NCBI GenBank assembly: GCA_949775045.1
Contig: OX459100.1
Coordinates: forward strand, 11,597,086-11,661,085
DNA length: 64,000 nucleotides
Reading direction: 5' to 3'
From: Metridium senile
Lineage: Eukaryota; Cnidaria; Anthozoa; Actiniaria; Metridiidae
Shown here: piece by piece, positions 12,001-22,469 of the stretch
Layout: each line of letters opens with the position of its first letter
Numbering within the stretch: the stretch's first letter is position 1
The notes under the pieces: generated by a model
What the model was told of the DNA's origin: nothing
What the model saw: only the letters and a program-made list of their open reading frames with translations
Databases searched by the model: none
Translations under genes and position numbers: made by a program

Positions 12001-15000
12001 GATACCTTACCAAGTTAAACCTCCCCCCCTCTCCTAGAGAAAGCTACATTTGCTGTGACTGCAGTGTACACCTGACCATAAAGCGATACAATGCCCTGAT
12101 ACCTTACCAAGTTAAACCTCCCCCCCCTCTCCTAGAGAAAGCTACATTTGCTGTGACTGCAGTGTACACCTGTCCATAAAGCGATACAATGCCCATACCT
12201 TACCAAGTTAATACTATACAGTTTAACGTTATCTAGCACTGTTGTACTATTAATTTTGACAAAAACACACATTATACCACAAAGAAGTATAATGGCATTT
12301 TTATGAAGCGCCGAATTGTTTAATTGTGATAAGGCTTCCGGAAAGAACAACAGTGGGATATGCATAGCAAGCATTCCTTCGTGATGAGTGACTCGAGCCA
12401 CGTGAAAACTAGTGGGTCACATAGTACGGTTTCACTGGATTAATCCAATCTTTGTTCAGCGTTCATGTTGTAAACAACAATCTGAAAGTTTTTCCCACCA
12501 CCATCCCCAATGCTCCTTCCAGGGGTTTGTATTTCTACCTATTTTCCATATTCAATTCATGTTATGTTTGCAGGTTTTACCCCACCTTTTATGAAGTTTA
12601 CTAACTTTCTGTACATCATTTATTTGTTATTGATTAAATCGTCACAACAGTGGCCATATAGTCCAAATCAAGTTGTTAGTCTGTTATTCTGACTTCATAA
12701 AACTAGTGCGACGACACACAACACTCGTTTACAGTCGGAAAGGTTAAGGAAGGCGTGAAGTAAAAATGCGCATTTGCACAGTCTCAGCCTCGATTTGTTG
12801 TTAAAATATTAACTAATTCCAAGCAAAGGACGAAATACTGTTACTCTGAATCGAGGCTGTCCCTTTGCAAATGCGCCTTTTGTCAAATAGTACAGCTGTG
12901 CAAGATACAAGAAACTTGAGCATTACTGTAAAGGTAAGCATCCTTATATTTTTTAATATTAAATATTGTTGTATATTCTTTAGCATCCTGATATTCGTCG
13001 CATCAAAGAGACACAGACTTGGGTTCCGCCTTATTTTGTACAGCATATTTATGCACCAATAATATATGGCGCAGTAAGTCAACTATAATAAATATCCAAT
13101 AATATTTATATCTAATGTATTATTACCAGGCACTCTCACTCGTCATTAACATCATCATCATCATCTTTATCATCGCCATATTGTATTGTTATCATCAGTG
13201 TCACCATCATTGTTAATTATACTTATCATCATCATTCTTATCATCATCATCATCATCAACATCATCTTTATCAACTCCATTGTTAGTATTGTTATTATCA
13301 GTATCACCATCATTGTTAATTATACTTATCATCATCATTCTTGTCATTAACATCATCACCATCATCTTTATCATCTCCATTGTATTGTTATTATCAGTGT
13401 CACCATCATTGTTAATTTATACTTATCATCATCATTCTTATCATCATCATCATCACCATCATCTTTATCATCGCCATTGTATTGTTATCATCAGTGTCAC
13501 CATCATTGTTAATTATACTTATCATCATCATTCTTATCATCATCATCATCACCATCATCTTTATCATCTCCATTGTATTGTTATTATCAGTGTCACCATC
13601 ATTGTTAATTATACTTATCATCATCAACATCATCATCATCACCATCATCTTTATCATCTCCATTGTATTGTTATTATCAGTGTCACCATCATTGTTAATT
13701 ATACTTATCATCATCAACATCATCATCATCACCATCATCTTTATCATCTCCATTGTATTGTTATTATCAGTATCACCATCATTGTTAATTATACTTATCA
13801 TCATCATTCTTATCATCATCATCATCACCATCATCTTTATCATCGCCATTGTATTGTTATCATCAGTGTCACCATCATTGTTAATTATACTTATCATCAT
13901 CATTCTTATCATCATCATCATCACCATCATCTTTATCATCTCCATTGTATTGTTATTATCAGTATCACCATCATTGTTAATTATACTTATCATCATCAAC
14001 ATCATCATCATCACCATCATCTTTATCATCTCCATTGTATTGTTATTATCAGTGTCACCATCATTGTTAATTATACTTATCATCATCAACATCATCATCA
14101 TCACCATCATCTTTATCATCTCCATTGTATTGTTATTATCAGTGTCACCATCATTGTTAATTATACTTATCATCATCAACATCATCATCATCACCATCAT
14201 CTTTATCATCTCCATTGTATTGTTATTATCAGTATCACCATCATTGTTAATTATACTTATCATCATCAACATCATCATCAACATCATCATCACCATCATT
14301 ACCATCATCTTTATCATCGCCATTGTATTGTTATCATCAGTGTCATCTTCACATCTTTATCATCATCATCACTCTCATCATCATTATCATCATCACCATT
14401 GTATTGTAATCATTGTCGTTGTGTTGATGATAAGCATCATCATTCTCACCATTTCATTGGCAACAGTGGCACCAGCCCAGACACCAGCACATCAAACCCA
14501 TGGCCATTTTTTCATATCACAATCTTCTGATGTCCCATGCATTGTATTCCACAGCTGTCATTGAAGACAAGACTTCAAGACTGTGTAGTGGTTCTCACTG
14601 GATGGAACAGTAAGTAACAACATTGATATTCAACACTGCACTCAATAAGAGGGTCCTGAAGGGGGATCCGAATCCCATTTCCCAGTCAAAAATCACATAA
14701 TCCCATCAGTTTTGCTCAAGTTGTCAATCCCATTCTCATTTTCTATTGTTCTTTTATTTGTAAATCCCAGTCCCAGTGCATCCAATCCCATTTTCCCAGT
14801 CAAAAATAAGGCCAATCCCATCTCCCATTCAACCTCTTCAGGACCCTCCAATAACCTTACAACTCACTATGAAATAAAAACGGAAATCCCTACCCGGGCT
14901 CCAAGACCTCCAAGACATGCAGTTGAGCATTTATACCAACATTGCGTTGTTAACAATGTCATTTACTAGCCTCCTCCACAGGAGGATCTAATTTGGATTT

Positions 15001-18000
15001 GGGTTGCCTGTGTTGCTACTAGAGAGGGACTAGGCGCTAGTTAGGCGGAAAAAAGCACTAACACTAAAAGAAATGTCACGTGACATGAATTATTAGTTCA
15101 TGTTCATTGTTACTCATTATACAGTTACAAATTGAGATTTCAGCTGCTGAAAACAAGTAAACAATCACGTGTTATTTGTTGTAGTGTTAATCTCTACTTT
15201 ATATGTGGACAACGATGATAACATTGACTGCATTAGTACAAATTATAGCAATGATATCATATAGTAGTAGCCGGGATACTCCCTGTCCAAGTGGTAGGGG
15301 TGATCGGCCGAGGTTTTGAAAACGACCCCTAAAAGGTACGCACAGATTAAAATAACTGATAAAGCCTTGTCGATTCCTACCCCCAAAAAGCAACAAAACA
15401 GAGTAAAAATGACTCTTATTACATGATTACATCGGTTTTCATTGTTACTTTTAGGGCTTTATATCGCGTATTACCCTGTTCATTATCAATTCAAGGGCTT
15501 TATACAGATATTGCCCCCATTTGAGGGCAATATCTATATATTGCCCGTGAATACTAATGTATATTGCCCTTGAATACCAATGACCTAATCCCTACTTTAT
15601 ATGTAACGTTAAACTTAGAAATTTTCTAGTTGCGAACATTTAACGGATAAAAAATCTGATAGAGTGACCCTTTCGAGGATCGAACCTCGAACCCTTTGCT
15701 TACAAATCCTGACCCTAACACTTTATGCTAACTGTCCGATCGATGTCAGTTAGTGAGAAGAAAACGTATTCATTTGTTCGTTACAGTTCATTAGTATTGT
15801 AGTGTACAACAAAACTAAAAGCCCATTGTTTGGATTGTATTCTCATGGGAAACCAAAAAAATAATCAGCTTGATGATGCCCTTTGGGACATGAAGTTGTG
15901 TGAAAACCTATTCAATCATGTAATAAGTCATGCACTAAAAATAAAAAAAAACAATTCAAGAATCTTCTCAAGAATATATTTGTCGTCTTGAAAACGACTT
16001 GCATCGATAAAAGTATATGGCGTAAAAACCCAAATGTTGCATACAAAATTTAAAAATACAAGGCCTTTTTGGAAAACCTCTGTAAATCATGTAATAAGTC
16101 AGATAAATACCTCGAACGTCGGCAATAAGCCTATAAAGCCCTCGGGGCCTACGGCCCCTCGGGCTTTATACGGCTTATTGCCTCCGTTCTCGGTATTTAT
16201 CTCTTACTTACAGGTACGAATTCAAGTCACGTAACTGATTTTTGAGCCAGAAAAGGACGATAAAAGGTACGCACAGGAAATATTTTTACCCTAAAACTTA
16301 CGAAGATCACCCCTACCACTTGGACAAAGGGAGTAACCCCCATCCGCCCCCCCCCCCCCCCCCCCCCCCAACCACCCGGGATAGCAGTACTCTAGTTCCT
16401 GTGCTTTTTCCCCTCTTTCCATTTCTTCTTCTTATATTATATACTTACTCTCTAAGGTACGATGCCGATGAATACTTTATCCTTCACGAATAAGATATTG
16501 TTCTGGTCTGGTAAAACAGCATTTATGATCCATCGATTTGTAATTCCCTTGTACTTCCTTCCTCTTTCTCGAGTGGTAAGTATCCTGTGTATAAACAGTA
16601 GAATAAGTCAACTCCCTTTAAAATAGTCGCCCTTTTAACGGTCGTAAATTAGTGTACGTAATAGGACGGAACAAGAGCAACACATTCAAACTACCCTATT
16701 TTTCTTAGCGTTATCTCCCATTTTCCCAATTTCTTTAGACATATCTCCTCCAAGCTAGCCTGTGAACAGGCTCAAGGGGATGGGAAGGAGGGGGGAGGGG
16801 GAGGAAAGGGGATAGGAAGGGTGAGGGGGAGGAGAGGGGATAGGAAGTTAGAGGGGGAGGAGAGGGGATATGAAGGGAGAGGGGGAGGAGAGGGGATAGG
16901 AAGGGAGAGGGGAGGAGAGGGGATAGGAAGGGAGAGGGAGAGGGGATAGGAAGGGAGAGGGAGAGGGGATAGGAAGGGAGAGGGAGAGGGGATAGGAAGG
17001 GAGAGGGAGAGGGGATAGGAAGTGAGGGGGAATGGGGCGTGGATTGGGAAGGAGGTGGGAGACGAGGGGATAGGAAGGACTTCCCCTTGCCCCATCCCCC
17101 TCTCCCTGTCTATCTCCTCCCCTTCCCTCCCCCTCCTTCCCAATCCCCTTGAGCATGTTCACAGGTTAATCTCCCCTTACCTATTTTCTTCCATTGATTT
17201 CTCCCATCTTCTTCTCTATTTGGAGGTTTTTGAGCTGTGTTTTTCGCTACTCCCTGATCCGTTCCTCTCCCCTCTAATAGCGAGAGTGTATATCTTTATA
17301 ATAGTAGAGTTCGTAAAGGAGGCATTATGGGTTCTATTTGTTGTGTTATAAGGATCGCTCTCTAGCTAGAATGGTTACTGTCGGGATCAAAATTTAGCGT
17401 ATCTAAAATAGCGCGACTTTTTCCAAACTATCTTAGGCCTACTAAGGGCCATAAGATTGCCAAAGATCGCTCAAAATCGCCAAAGATCGCCTTCCATCGC
17501 CTAAGATCGCCTTCCATTTTAGGAGCTTTTTGCTAAAATCGACTAAAATCGTCTTAGATTACGGCGATTTTTTTCGTCAAAACTATCGACCTATATCCTT
17601 GACATGTGTCGTCTGTAAAGTATTAGAACATATTGTCCATAGCCACATGATGAAGTTTCTTGAAAAGAACAACATCCTCGTAGACAATCAACATGGATTT
17701 CGGAAGAAAAGATCAACGGAGACACAACTACTTACCACCATACAAGATCTTGCAGATGCCCTTAACAAGGGGATAACCACTCACTTGGCCATTTTGGACT
17801 TTTCCAAAGCATTCGACAAGGTCCCACAGGAAAGACTACTATAGAAACTAAATTACTATGGTGTTGGTGACTCACTCAATCAGTGGATTCGAGAATTCCT
17901 GACTCACAGAAAACAAGCTGTAGTGTGCGATGGGGTTTCCTCATCGCACAAGCAAGTAATGTCAGGTGTACCCCAAGGAGCCGTTTTAGGGCCCCTATTG

Positions 18001-20356
18001 TTTTTGCTGTATGTAAATGACATTGTAGAAAACCTGAAATGTCAAGTCAGATTGTATGCAGACGATTGTCATTTCTACATTCCCTTATCAAGTGATGGCG
18101 ACATGGACAACTTACAGTCTGATCTTTTTTACCTTGAAAAATGTCAAAAAATGTGGCAGATGGAGTTTAACTCAGAAAAATGTTTCATCATGAGCATATC
18201 CCAACAAAGGTCTCCACCTCATAAAGAGTATATCTTCTGTGGATCAATCTTAAAGTATGTTGATGTACATCCTTATTTAGGTGTTACATTGGACAACAAA
18301 CTACGTTGGAACCATCACATCCAAGAAACAATAACTAAAGCTACACTAGTACTCAACTTAAGAGGAATTTCAGGTTCTGCAACCAAGATGTCAAGTGTAC
18401 TTTGTACAAGTCTCTGGTTAGACCGAAATTGGATTATGGAAGTACTCTATGGGATCCCCATAATAAATGTGATATCGACAAGTTCGAGCGGGTACAAAGA
18501 CGCGCAGCAAGATTCTGTACGGGAGACTACAGATATACTTCAAGTGTTACCTCAATGATGCAGCGACTACAGTGGGAACCTTTGTGTGATCGACGTAAGG
18601 AGGCACGCTTAACAACTATGTTCAAGATAACTCATGACATCATTGAAACAGATAAATATAGATAAACATTTGCGAAAGGAACTAGAACTCGAGGTTCCCA
18701 TAAATTTAAATATCAAAGTATTAAGACACATAAAGATGTACATAAATTTTCCTATTTTCCTAGAACCATTATTGAATGGAACAGTTTACCCTCTGATATT
18801 GTCGAGGCTAAATCTCTTCAGACTTTTAAAGTTAAATTATCAAAACACTTTAGAGATTAACTAATGTGTTACTTTATATTTAAATATTCAAATTATAAAT
18901 AATATTATTATTGTTATTTATAAGTTTTTATATACATTATGTACAAATTTTATCCAATCTGTTAATTTATTATCATTATTGTTATTTCATATATATATTT
19001 TTATTTTCCATAGTTAGTGTGATAACTGTTATATAGATTTTAGGACACCGAGTAGGCTTATCTTTTGCAAATGAAGACATTTTTACGGCCTACCTCCCAG
19101 TGTCCGCATAGCGAGTTATCCTAAAAGTTATCCTAGTCTTGCTTTCATTTTTTTAATGTTATGATAACTGAAATATACTGTCTTCTTATTTCAGTTATGG
19201 ATGAATGTCGTTATCGACGTAATTGCAAGTTACTGGCTGGCTCTCATTTTTCAGATATCTCACGTTGTCAGCGAGGTTAGTGGACCTTGGATGTATGAAC
19301 GGACGATTCAGACAATGTGGAATGCGCTATATAAGCACACATTACATAGTAAATGATAGTTAATTGTAAAGCGCATTGAGACGATGTGAAATGCGCTATA
19401 TAAGGACATATTACATAGTAAATGATAGTTAATTGTAAAGCGCACTGGAACGATGTAAATTCGAATGCGCAATAGAAGCACACCTTACATAAAATTACTG
19501 ATATTACTAGGTTAGTTCAAATGAGGCCTTGCTACTACGAATCTGTTTTATTATAAGTCTGAGCTTTCACCGTCAACGGCATCATCAGAGACTAAATGAT
19601 AGATAATTTACATGTAGATCTTTACTGGTATTAGTTTTGTAAGACTTAATTGAACCGCAAGTTTTCGTTGTGTCTTTACAGGTTGAATGGCCACAGCCCA
19701 ACAAGGACAATCACGTTCCTCACGATTGGTAAGCATCTGAAAAATGCCATTATACTACCCCCCTCCCCTTACCCTTCCCTGGACAATACAACTATTTTAA
19801 AACTTCTTTTGAAACTGAATGTATCTATATTACTTACATGTTGATAATGATTGTAGGGCAGAGTTGCAGATTCTAACCACTTTAGACTACTGCACGGACA
19901 ACTGGTTCTGGAATACTGTTACAGGTTGGTACATCAACGCTTTGGGCTCCCTGTGGCGTGTGACGTCACTTTTAGCATTCCATTTGTTACAACTCCAAAG
20001 ACTTTCACTATCTAGAAATGGTGGGAGTAGAAAATATGATTTTTGTGACAAACACAATAATATATTGCACTGCAATATTGCCATACACATTGGATGTTTG
20101 TTTGCTCTTGAAATATCACATGACTTTCTCTTTCCCAGGCGCCCTCAACCATCAGACGACCCATCACTTGTTCCCAGGGATCTCTCAGGTTCACTATCCC
20201 CAGATCACCCCGATCGTGCGCAAGACTTGTGAAGAGTTCAACATTAGATACAACTATCTCCCAACCTTCACCGAGGCAATAGGCGCGCACATTGGTCACC
20301 TGAAGAGACTGGGGCAGAATCGTGACGTCAGGACTGTCGACGCACGCTCTGGATGA
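6082..20356 (+). CDS. Cytochrome b5-fused front-end (delta-5 type) fatty acid desaturase, copy 1
   Basis: Fifteen exons: 6082-6162, 6422-6546, 6638-6703, 7698-7755, 8737-8814, 9023-9123, 9334-9433, 10987-11055, 12984-13073, 14555-14609, 16457-16575, 19195-19275, 19682-19728, 19857-19924, 20139-20356. All introns are GT-AG and the frame stays open for 451 codons. Residues ~1-80 are a cytochrome b5 domain (HPGG at 38-41, second haem His at 61). Histidine boxes are HDSSH (167-171), HTLGHH (204-209) and QTTHH (385-389); hydrophobic stretches lie near 118-136, 143-166, 184-203 and 290-340. The Q-first third box marks front-end desaturases, and the overall pattern matches fungal/protist delta-5 enzymes in my memory. 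Expected role: ER-membrane desaturation of 20-carbon polyunsaturated acyl chains; exact regiospecificity cannot be read. The start is the first in-frame ATG, in a good context (ggccATGG). Length is typical for the family. Confidence 0.9.
6547..6637 (+). other. Intron 2 of copy 1, ancestral short form
   Basis: Only 91 bp. The same intron is over 2 kb in copies 2-4 because of a recombinase-derived insertion and pogo-like repeats. It serves as an empty-site reference. Confidence 0.8.
6765..7575. repeat. Intron 3 repeats of copy 1
   Basis: Two blocks. 6770-6965 is the dispersed gaagggcta/ttacaaatttcatt family. 7150-7575 is an element rich in 'accctaccccagac' variants, bounded by G/C-rich ends (gggtgggggtgtaccgccggg on the left, a C16 run plus gggtaccc on the right), which look like degenerate inverted ends. 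No coding capacity. Confidence 0.5.
7805..8705. repeat. GAT-rich degenerate minisatellite, intron 4 of copy 1
   Basis: Long runs of gatgatgat/ggtggt with a loosely repeated ~270-470-bp higher-order block (segments around 7850-8090, 8090-8240 and 8360-8560 resemble each other). Asp/Met-rich and His-rich frames on the two strands are not genes. Confidence 0.7.
9178..9300. repeat. Short duplication and GAT repeats, intron 6 of copy 1
   Basis: A 49-bp direct duplication starting 'agaagagaatacatatttag' (near 9129 and 9181) is followed by a short gatgatg run. In copies 2 and 3 this intron has grown to 2.4-3.0 kb of the same kind of repeat. Confidence 0.6.
9560..10880. repeat. 73-bp minisatellite, intron 7 of copy 1
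   Basis: A pyrimidine-rich unit with 'cctattccatcatatacc' and 'cccctgatcctacaccat' repeats every 72-75 bp, about 15 recognisable copies plus decayed flanks. The corresponding introns of copies 2 and 3 are about 150 bp and hold just one relic, 'tattccatcctattttatc'. The array therefore grew only in copy 1. Confidence 0.9.
11138..11280. mobile_element. Palindromic MITE with 9-bp target duplication
   Basis: A 143-bp near-perfect foldback: the left arm starts 'taccctgggttccagaggct', the right arm is its complement ending 'agcctctggaacccagtgta', and the arms meet with almost no loop. It is flanked by the direct repeat aactccaat (11129-11137 and 11281-11289). A 9-bp duplication points to a Mutator-like or related family. 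Absent from copies 2 and 3. Confidence 0.8.
11450..12215. repeat. 95-98-bp tandem repeat, intron 8 of copy 1
   Basis: About eight units containing 'tctcctagagaaagctacat', 'ttgctgtgactgcagtgtac' and 'ccttaccaagttaaacctcc' (unit starts 11551, 11646, 11741, 11836, 11933, 12030, 12128). Copies 2 and 3 have a single unit at 32700-32800 and 53880-53975, so the array arose in copy 1. Confidence 0.9.
12216..12983. other. Remainder of intron 8 of copy 1
   Basis: Partly alignable with intron 8 of copies 2 and 3 (e.g. 'tttaacgttatctagcactg', 'gtctcagcctcgatttg'). An imperfect inverted repeat is visible: 'aaaatgcgcatttgcacag' near 12763 against 'tttgcaaatgcgccttttg' near 12863. No gene seen. Confidence 0.4.
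13140..14430. repeat. 90/96-bp ATC-rich minisatellite, intron 9 of copy 1
   Basis: About twelve units marked by 'gttaattatacttatcatca' at 13212, 13315, 13411, 13508, 13604, 13694, 13784, 13880, 13976, 14066, 14156 and 14246. Spacing switches between 96 and 90 bp by gain or loss of a 6-bp piece. All spacings are near multiples of three, which creates frames of 300-416 codons on both strands; these are artefacts. Confidence 0.9.
14649..14848. mobile_element. 200-bp MITE with empty-site proof
   Basis: Inverted ends 'gagggtcctgaag' and 'cttcaggaccctc' are flanked by caataa on both sides (14643-14648, 14849-14854). The interior has repeated 'cccagtcaaaaat' and 'aatcccat'. Copies 2 and 3 carry the uninterrupted sequence 'actcactaaccttacaactc' at this site, which confirms insertion after the duplication that created them or loss in their ancestor. 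Confidence 0.75.
15660..15745 (-). repeat. tRNA-like SINE fragment (low confidence)
   Basis: Minus strand shows a T-arm-like 'tcgaggttcgatcctcga' and, upstream of it, 'cagttagcataaagtgttag' resembling an A box. The arm geometry is irregular, so a functional tRNA is unlikely. Confidence 0.3.
16104..16200. repeat. 97-bp GC-rich foldback
   Basis: Near-perfect hairpin: ataaatacc...ggcaataagcctataaagcc on one side and gggctttatacggcttattg...ggtatttat on the other, with a G/C-rich tip around 'ggggcctacggcccc'. It lies inside the inverted-repeat element of intron 10. Confidence 0.75.
16758..17166. mobile_element. MITE with polypurine core, intron 11 of copy 1
   Basis: The ends are inverted: 'cctgtgaacaggctcaaggg' on the left and 'ccccttgagcatgttcacag' on the right. 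The core (16780-17040) is a purine tract of tandem 'ggataggaagggagaggg' units and G-runs, strongly strand-asymmetric. Pro/Ser-rich frames on the minus strand are products of this tract. Confidence 0.65.
17575..18900 (+). pseudogene. 5'-truncated jockey-like LINE reverse transcriptase
   Basis: A reverse-transcriptase reading frame begins abruptly at 'NYRPISLTCVV', with motifs FRKKRSTETQL, DFSKAFDKV, GVPQGAVLGPLLF, the catalytic YADD (near 18050-18070) and YLGVTLD. A TAG interrupts it at 17842-17844, and a frameshift near 18400 moves it to the frame encoding SLVRPKLDYG; the end reads WNSLPSDIV near 18780 with a stop at 18859. No endonuclease is present. It is a dead 5'-truncated copy in intron 11, absent from copies 2 and 3. 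Confidence 0.85.
19310..19490. repeat. LINE/SINE-tail hairpin repeats, intron 12 of copy 1
   Basis: About two and a half copies of a ~70-bp unit with a short hairpin, gcgcatt...aatgcgc, followed by tatataagcacac. The same array has about eight units in copies 2 and 3. Confidence 0.7.
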
Positions 20357-20386
20357 TGGGATACGACGACACAGGGTGACCACAAG

Positions 20387-20392
20387 AATAAA
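20387..20392 (+). terminator. Polyadenylation signal AATAAA, copy 1
   Basis: The hexamer lies 31 nt after the stop codon. At the same place copies 2 and 3 have AACAAA, so they must use another signal. Whether it is used cannot be told from DNA. Confidence 0.45.
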
Positions 20393-20819
20393 TGTTTTCA
20401 ATTGAATTAGCTAAGTTAAATATTTATATTTGATAAAATGTTGTAAACTAGCACCACTCAAATAAGACTAGAACTACTAGTGCTATAAAGCACTAAAATG
20501 TTTTCAATTGAATTAGTTATATTTCGAGAAAATGTTGTAAACTAGCACCTCACCACTCAAATAATACTATAAGTCAACTAGAATCACTAAGGCTGGTACA
20601 CTCACTGGGCGACAAGTACGCGTAGGTTGAATATATTTGTAAATGTTTGTCGCAGCTTACTGTTGCCTAGCTAGTCTTTCCCGATAGAGCACGACTAATA
20701 AACATGGTTAAAATACATTATTGTTAATACTTTTTATCAATTCAACTCTCTTTGTCCATGTTTTAATGCAGGGTAGTTAAAACGTGCAGCAGACGAATCT
20801 ACCATTATACTATACTATA

Positions 20820-21078
20820 CACCCTATGCAAAAAGGCAATTCCTTACTTAATCAGTATTAGAAGACACCATTGCTTTTATTAGAAAGTTCACATCGAAAT
20901 TAGTGATATTCCAAAATGTCAATTTTCCTCTGGAGTGATTCAATATATGACAACATAACTCCATTTACTAATTTAGACATGCTCTTTCCTGTAAGGGAAA
21001 ATTATTATTGAACTATTTTATTGTTCATGGTGTTTGGTGTTGCTCGTTGCCAGTCCCTTGCTCTTTTTGCATAGGGCG
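20820..21078. mobile_element. TA-flanked MITE in spacer 1
   Basis: Ends 'caccctatgcaaaaag' and 'ctttttgcatagggcg' are inverted and flanked by TA on both sides, the mark of Tc1/mariner-type insertion. Length 259 bp, no coding capacity. It predates the duplications, since the same element sits in all three spacers. Confidence 0.7.
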
Positions 21079-21079
21079 T

Positions 21080-21500
21080 ATTAATAGAAACTAGCGAGTA
21101 AACTAGTATAGGCTGCGTCGGAGTATAAACGATAGGTAATAGAATGAAATTTGTAACATCGTAAAGAAATAGAAACTAGCGAGTAAACTAGTATAGGCTG
21201 CGTCGGTGTTTGATATAAACGATAGGTAATAGAATGGAATTTGTAACACCGTAAAAAATAGAAATATAAACTAGCGAGTAAACTAGTATAGGCTGCGTCG
21301 GTGTTTGATATAAACGATAGGTAATAGAATGGAATTTGTAACACCGTAAAAAATAGAAATATAAACTAGCGAGTAAACTAGTATAGGCTGCGTCGGTGTT
21401 TGATATAAACGATAGGTAATAGGATGAAAATTTGCAACACCGTAAAAAATGTTGATTTACGTTTCTAGCTTTAGCTAGCCCTTCGTCGGAGTAAAAGCTG
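21080..21500. repeat. ~85-90-bp tandem repeat, spacer 1 (four units)
   Basis: Units contain 'actagcgagtaaactagtat', 'aggctgcgtcggtgtttgat' and 'aacgataggtaatagaatg'. There are four units here, three after copy 2 (36605-36925) and two after copy 3 (59335-59560). The last unit runs into the 'agcccttcgtcggagtaaaa' motif of the dispersed family. Confidence 0.8.
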
Positions 21501-22469
21501 TTATACCGTTATACTACATGCGTAAGACGCGTACATCCCATGCGATTGGCTAAGATACATGTGCAGGCTTAAACCTCCTTAAACAAACCAAATACTATCA
21601 CGTAATGCTTGCTATTACCTTACGTCTAGTGATATAGTCTAACGACAGTTGGTTGACACTATTCAAGGCGAGTGAAACATGTCTAAAAGCGTCGTATTGA
21701 ATGATGGGATGATTATTGCGATAGTTATTGTCTCAACCATCTATTGAGGAGGCGTAGAGGTGATTGGAAACTGCAAAACCATACAAAAAAGACAAAAACC
21801 ACACAAAAACCGCAAAACCGTACAAAAAAAAGACAAAAACCGCAACACCGTACAAAAGTTTCTTTAAAAAATCACAACCGCAAAAGTAACTTGACCAAAA
21901 CAAAATTGAATCAATGAAAAGATCTGAATGTAAATTTGAAAAAACCGCACCAAAAATCGATCGCATAACCACAAACCCTCCCCCCCCCCCCCCCCCCCCA
22001 TCTATGACATCTATTCTAAAACCCTTCGTGTGCAGAACGAAGAACATTAAATGCATTAAGAGCATTAAAACCATCGATCATTACTAATTGATCAAACTCT
22101 GACTAAATAACTATTAAAAGACGAGTCATGTTTGCTCGCCCATAACGCCGTAACGAAGTGATCCCCAACATTGAACCTGACCAGTTTATGCAGTTTGCAA
22201 CGCTTTAAACAAGATTATGAGACTTTAGATATATTACAATGCGAAATTACGGATTTAAATTTGATGTTGTTGTTTTGGTGATGTAGGTGAAAGTCAGCAC
22301 TTAATAAGGCACTTGAGTTTTGTGACGTTTCGAGCTTTGCCTAACCACTTACATAGAATCACTGAGAGCGGAACATATAGAATCGTCGGCGTAAAGGAGA
22401 ATAGGCTCGAACACTGGTGGTCCGCTGGCTACCAAATAAACTGATCACTTTCGTTCAGTAGCCAAAACC

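Larger units (their letters stand above)
15271..16340. mobile_element. ~1.07-kb inverted-repeat element, intron 10 of copy 1
   Basis: The left arm 'actccctgtccaagtggtag'+'gggtgatc' (from 15277) matches in inverse the right arm 'gatcacccctaccacttgga'+'caaagggagt' (16304-16335). 'aaaaggtacgcacag' lies inside both arms in direct orientation. The interior holds a hairpin at 15511-15536 (gatattgccc...gggcaatatc), a tRNA-like block and a long foldback at 16104-16200. No transposase seen. Intron 10 is only ~155 bp in copies 2 and 3. Confidence 0.55.
20357..22469. other. Spacer between copies 1 and 2
   Basis: Contains the copy 1 3' region (AATAAA at 20387-20392), a local ~105-bp duplication (20395-20590), a TA-flanked MITE, a dispersed tandem repeat, a C-rich tract near 21980-22000 and, in the last ~200 bp, the 5' leader of copy 2. 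Homologous spacers lie at 35884-37902 and 58605-60438. No further gene seen. Confidence 0.7.

Noticed and set aside
9560..12215. Arrays of regularly spaced repeats that might suggest CRISPR
   Set aside because: Units are contiguous with no unique spacers, repeat length is 73-98 bp, and the setting is a eukaryotic intron.
13280..14530. Open frame of 416 codons rich in His, Ile and Ser, with long frames also in two other readings
   Set aside because: The whole region is a 90/96-bp ATC minisatellite whose period is a multiple of three; several frames on both strands stay open at once and none shows a domain.
16772..17162. Pro/Ser-rich minus-strand frame
   Set aside because: Complement of the purine tract in a MITE.
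20018..20356. 112-codon frame starting MVGVENMIF before the last desaturase exon (also at 35545 and 58266)
   Set aside because: It is read-through of intron 14 into exon 15; the tttcccag acceptor and the phase of exon 14 show that the intron is removed.
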